Assembly (NCBI GenBank): GCA_934045905.1
Contig: OW203762.1
Span: forward strand, 49,997,411-50,061,410
DNA from: Leuctra nigra
Lineage: Eukaryota > Arthropoda > Insecta > Plecoptera > Leuctridae
Direction: 5' to 3'
Length of the DNA stretch: 64,000 bases
Shown here: positions 27,401-33,400 of the stretch, in pieces
Layout of the letters: each line of letters begins with the position of its first letter
Numbering within the stretch: position 1 is the stretch's first letter
The notes under the pieces: generated by a model
Seen by the model: the letters and a program-made list of their open reading frames with translations, nothing else
Databases searched by the model: none
Told to the model about the DNA's origin: nothing
Made by a program: the position numbers and the translations under genes

Positions 27401-30400
27401 GAAATGTGATATTTGAAAGAGCCAAATTCCATCAGAGGAAGCAAGAAGAGGGGGAATCAGCGGCTGAGTTTATAACATCATTGTATACATTAGTAAAACA
27501 TTGTGCGTATGGAGCACTACAGGAAGAACTTATCAGAGATAGGTTAGTGGTAGGTCTTAGAGACACCAAGTTATCCGAAACTTTGCAAATGGATGCAGAG
27601 CTAACTTTGAAGAAGGCCATCGATAAGGTCCGAGTACATGAAGACATTCGAGGTCAGCAGAAGATCCTGAGGGGGTTAGAAAGCAATGATGCGAATGTTG
27701 ATATGGTTAAATCAAATAAACCTAAGTTTCAGCATTCAGGTGCCCGTTCTCACCAGCAACAGGAACATTTCAAGCCGTCGAGCAGCTACAGTGGTCAGAA
27801 TAAATCTGCAGACCGCTGTACCAGATGTGGACGCACACCATCTCACCCGATACGAGATTGTCCAGCGAGGGAGGTGAAGTGCAGAAGCTGTAACATCATG
27901 GGCCACTTCGAGAAACACTGCCGCAGTAAGAAGAAGCAGTCAACGGTACACGAAGTGCGAACCGGAGGCCAGCAACCCGAAGTATATCTAGGTACGATAG
28001 ACGGGGACACCACCGACGACCCATGGTTCGTGACACTACTAGTAAATGGTAAGCGAACACAATTCAAAATTGACACAGGTGCCGATGTAACTGTACTCTC
28101 GGAAGAGGAATACAAATCCAGGTTTTCCAAGCATAAGCTTAGTCCAACGACGAAGACACTTCTGGGACCAGGACGAGCAACCTTAGATGTCAAAGGTCAG
28201 TTTAAAGCAACATTTCAAGTAAAACAAAACAAGTCTGTTCAAGACATCTTTGTGGTCAGCAACCTAAGCAGTGCACTACTGGGCCGACCAGCAATCAGAA
28301 GTTTAAACCTAGTTCAGCAGATCCACGCGGTAAAGCAGATTGATCCACTGAGCCAAGGAGACGTCAAGAAAGAATACCCATCTCTGTTCACGGGATTGGG
28401 TGAATTGAAAGGCGAGTACAAGATACGGCTCCAAGCTGGAGCAGAACCATTCGCCATCGCCGTTCCACGTCGAGTAGCAATACCACTCTTGCCAAAGGTA
28501 AAAGAGGAACTTGAGAAGATGGAGAAAGCAGGTGTTATCTCCAAGGTCGACGAGCCAACAGATTGGTGCGCAGGAATGGTGGTAGTGCCGAAAAAAAATG
28601 GAAACGTAAGAATATGTGTAGATCTTACACACCTGAATAGAAGTGTCCAGCGGGAGCGTCATATTATGCCTGCTATGGAAGAAACCTTGGGACACCTAGG
28701 TAGAGCAACTGTGTTCAGCAAATTAGACGCGAATTCGGGATTCTGGCAGATCAAGCTTTCCGAAGAGTCACGTAAGCTCACAACCTTTATTACTCCCTAT
28801 GGTAGGTATTGGTTCAACAGGGTTCCATTCGGGATAACTTCGGCACCAGAAGTGTATCAAAGGAAAATGTCGGAACTACTCGAAGGACTACCCGGAGTAG
28901 TATGTCACATGGACGATGTTCTTATCTTTGGGGAAACAAGGAAAGAACACGATCAACGACTGTCAGCAGTGCTTACAGCAATCAGTAATGCAGGTGTCAC
29001 ACTGAATGAAGCAAAATGTGAATTTGGTGTCAGCACAGTCAAGTTTCTGGGTTACATTCTAGGAGAGTCTGGAGTGAAAGTTGATCCCAGCAAGACATCA
29101 GCAATAAATCTCATGAAAAGTCCGAAAGATGTTTCAGGCGTAAGAAGACTTCTGGGGATGACTAACCAACTAATGAAGTTCGTTCCTAATCTGGCAGTAA
29201 TGACAAAACCAATTCGCGAACTCTTGTCAGGAGACAACTTTCAGTGGGGAGCGCCTCAAGAAGAAGCTTTTACAAAAATCAAGGAGAAGTTGACGACGAC
29301 CCCGACGTTAATGTTCTACGACGTCAATAGGGAGATCCGTTTAACGACAGACGCATCATCGTTTGGTTTGGGATGTGTTCTGGAACAGCTGGACGAGTCC
29401 AATGTTTGGCGGCCAGTAGCGTACGCATCCAGATCACTCACCGACACTGAAACCAGGTATGCCCAGATCGAGAAGGAAGCTTTGGGAATTGTATGGGCAT
29501 GTGACAGGTTCCAGAATTTCCTCATAGGTAAACAGTTCCATGTACATACTGATCATTTACCTCTTGTTCCCATAATGCTAAAGAAGTCTCTGAGCGATCT
29601 GTCACCAAGAATTCTGAGAATGAGAATGAAATTGATGAGATTTGCATTTACTATCTCGCATGTTCCAGGTAAAGATCTACATACGGCAGACACTCTGTCC
29701 AGAGAGCCGGTAGAAATTGCTTCTGCTCAATGTTGTGAGTTTGAAGCAGAGATAAACGAATGTGTTGACCAGGTCATAGGAGAGCTTCCAGCAACGGATG
29801 CACGTCTCGACGAGATAAGGAAAGCCCAGCAAGAGGATCGTACATCTCAACAAGTCAAAAGATACATTGCTGACGGGTGGCCATCGAAGCGAGACCTAGC
29901 AGCCAATGCCGCTCCATTCTTTCAAGAAAGAGGTAACCTGACTGTCCAGCAGGGACTTCTGATGAAAGACCAACGACTGTACATACCAGGAAGTATGCAG
30001 AAGGAAATTCTACATAGAATCCATGAAGGTCACTTAGGGATTAATAAATGTAGAGAGAGAGCCAGACAGTCAGTGTGGTGGCCAGGAATGAGCCAGCATA
30101 TTATAGATGTAGTTAACAAATGTCAACATTGTTTGGAACACCGGGAAAATCCACAAGAACCGTTATTGACAACACCTTTGCCAGAGCGAGCATGGCAGAG
30201 AGTAGCCATGGATTTGTTTCAACTCAAGGAACACAAGTATTTGATAATTGTAGATTATTACTCAAAGTTCCCTGAAGTATTATTGTTGGATAAAACCACC
30301 AGCAAGTATGTCATCAATCGCATCAAGTCGGTATTTGCGAGGTATGGAATTCCGGAAGAAGTTGTTTCAGACAACGGACCGCAGTTCAGCTCAGACGAGT

Positions 30401-33400
30401 TTCGAAGATTCGCAACAACCTACGGATTCAAGCATGTGACCAGCAGCCCAAGATATCCAAAGGCGAACGGACTTGCGGAACGGACAGTGAAAACCATGAA
30501 AGGTATCCTGCAGAAGTCAGAAGATGTATATCTCGGAATGCTAGCATACCGATCAACACCACTAGCATCAGGGCGTAGTCCGGCGCAGATGCTAATGAGC
30601 CGACAGCCAAGAACAACGCTAGTAACTGCTTCGGACAACCTACTACCTAATCAAATCAACACCCAAGCGTGGAGAAGGAGGGAAGAGGCTAGGAAAGCGA
30701 AGCAGAAGCACGATTACGACCGAAGACATCGTGCCAGAGAGTTACCACCGTTAGAATTAGGTTCACATGTATATGTTACAGATCAGAAGAAATATGGCCA
30801 GGTGATAGCAGCCGGTACCACTCCGCGGTCATATCATGTAGAGACATCAGAGGGGACACTCAGAAGAAATCGAGTCCACCTCATGCCATCACCGAAACCA
30901 GATGTGCCCGGTCCGGCAGCAGCGGACGAGCCACAGGATGAACCACAGGATGAACCAGCAACACCACCCGGAGCATATCGTTCTAGGCGGGGCAGAGTCA
31001 TTCAAAGACCACAAAGATTCAATGATTATTAGCATTGTCTAATTCTAACATTTGTACTATTAGTTTGAAATTTCATAAGTTGTATTCATGTTTGTTAGTA
31101 CCCAAAAAGGGGGATGTGATGTTGGCTAGAACTGATGATCTAGAAGGCAGTGCCAACAGGAAGTGAACATAGTCTCTAGTGTGACTAGAGTGGTTACATT
31201 GTTAGTTGCTGGCTGTTTTAGAATAAAGAAGACTACCACATTATATTCTTATAATTATCTGTTTCAATTAAATAACTTATGTAGTTTATTAAGTATTGAT
31301 TGATAACAACACAATCATATATATAACATATACATAAATATATAACAACACATGCTTGAACATTATCTGTTTCATAATAAAGAAGACTACCACATTATAT
31401 TCTTATAATTATCTGTTTCAATTAAATAACTTATGTAGTTTATTAAGTATTGATTGATAACAACACATGCCAATGTACTCGTAACAATTTAACAATTTTC
31501 TCGTGCTGTTTTTCTCATACACATTCTCACTTTTTTCAGGAATAGTGCTCATACCTTTATTTCTGAAGTAAGTGAGAAGGAGGAAGTATGATAATAAGTA
31601 GTGAGATCTCTATCAACTTGATAGAGATCTCACTACTTATCAACAAATAAGTAATCACTTAGACGCTTTTGGTAAAAAAATTGAGTGTCTCAGTAGTGAC
31701 TTCTAAGTAATATCAGGCATATGGTCCTGTCAACTAATGATGGACGAATTGGAACACACTTCGCGAAGACGCGATGCTCCATTGTCTTGGCCCACATGAA
31801 CTCAGAAGCGAAAGTCCGCGAGTTGGACCAATATTTGTATTGAGACGGGCGTCACACAATCTCCCGAAATATCCCTCACTCCTCCACGCACGAGAACATT
31901 GAGTAACTCGATCACCAGCCAAGTCCCGGTTCTATTTCCTATCTCCAGAGCGAACAAAACTCGAAATAATACGCCGGGAAACGCTCTGGCAGATCCGATC
32001 GCTTCATCACGGATCAGTATTCTTAGTAACTCCTTCTTTCATTACGTCAAACAACAATACACTGTTCATTTGAAATTAAATTTTCGAAAGCTCTAAAATC
32101 TATGTATTGTTTACATAACACTCAGTAATTCAGAGGGCATAAGAGATTTATCATTGTGTTTTGAATACAAGAAAGCAGGATGCTACAACATGCAGGGCCG
32201 TATTATCCATAAGGCAGCATAGGCAGTCTGCCTAGGGCCTACGAAGCTTTTGGGGCCTACGAAAGGGCTAGATAATTGATTTCAAAGCGTCAAAAAACAA
32301 AAAATGCCCTGCGGGGCAGGTTTGAACATGTGTCCCACCCCCAAAGTGCCAAATTAAAAAAGTGTTTAATATTTCAATAAAATACACCTCATAACGTCTC
32401 AAAATTGATTTCAAAGTGTCCAAAAACCAAAAAACGCCCTGCGGGGCCCCCCACGTCCCCCTTAACCCGTCAAATATTGTTTCCCTTGCCTTGCCCCCAC
32501 TTGGCAGAAATCTTGCGGACGCCCATGCCAATTGTTTTCTTTAGCAACACTAAAGATCATTGATCGTCTTCCCACTTATTATTTTTACAAATTAACCACT
32601 GGAAAAATTAAAATATTTCGGACAGGTGGGAGGGGGGGGGGGGGGGGGGGCTACGAAAAAAGTACTGCCTAGGGCCTACGAAGGTCTTAATACGGCCCTG
32701 ACAACATGTAAAGCATTTGGTAGTGATTGAGCCGAAATGAAGTAAAATTCTCATTTCCCAGATTCTTATTTATTTTTCAAAGTGGCGAACATAGTCTCTA
32801 CTTTTCTGTGTTTGTATTGGGTTCAACCTTCTACCGGTTCACTTGAGTACATTACGCAAAGCGTGTTAGTGTACGTGTCGCATCTGGACCAAATTGTCCC
32901 GGTGGGATGTAAACAATGCGATGTGCATGCATTAGGATTCTAAACACCCTCGCCAATTATCTTGCACAACTCATAGCTATTCTATTTAGCATGTCAAACT
33001 CATTCTCTCGCCGCAAAGTGATGATTGATTTGGGCCAAAACATAGTTTCAAAAAACACATTAAACATTTACATTTTGTTTGTTACAAACTTAATTTTCCT
33101 ACTATCAATTTAAATATTTGGGCAGACATGTTCTGTAACTTTTAATCAAATTAACCATCTTTAGTAAAATATCCTTTGTTCAGTAGATATAATTAGGTCA
33201 TACATCGATAATTACGCGTATTCTGGTGGCGAGTCAGAGTTTTAGCTCACTGGTGAATCTGATTGCAAAACACAGAATATTTTTTGCTTCAAAATAATTC
33301 TTAATTTGTAAGCAGAACAATAATATGTGAATGAGATGAGCAATACGTTTGCAATGTAAACGAGCATTCTGAAGGCTTTGCTTTGGACTTGGGGCTGTTC

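Larger units (their letters stand above)
26805..31313 (+). mobile_element. intact Ty3/gypsy LTR retrotransposon, 4509 bp
   Basis: Two 199-bp LTRs (26805-27003 and 31115-31313), identical by eye, start TGTGATGTTGG and end AACAACACA. A primer-binding site candidate directly follows the 5' LTR and a polypurine tract directly precedes the 3' LTR. One long ORF encodes gag and pol, with no env. Identical LTRs and an undamaged ORF indicate a recent, possibly still mobile insertion, antisense within so intron 1. The 5-bp flanks (TTGAC and ATCAT) do not match, so no target duplication is visible; an extra piece of LTR lies just downstream. Confidence 0.95.
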
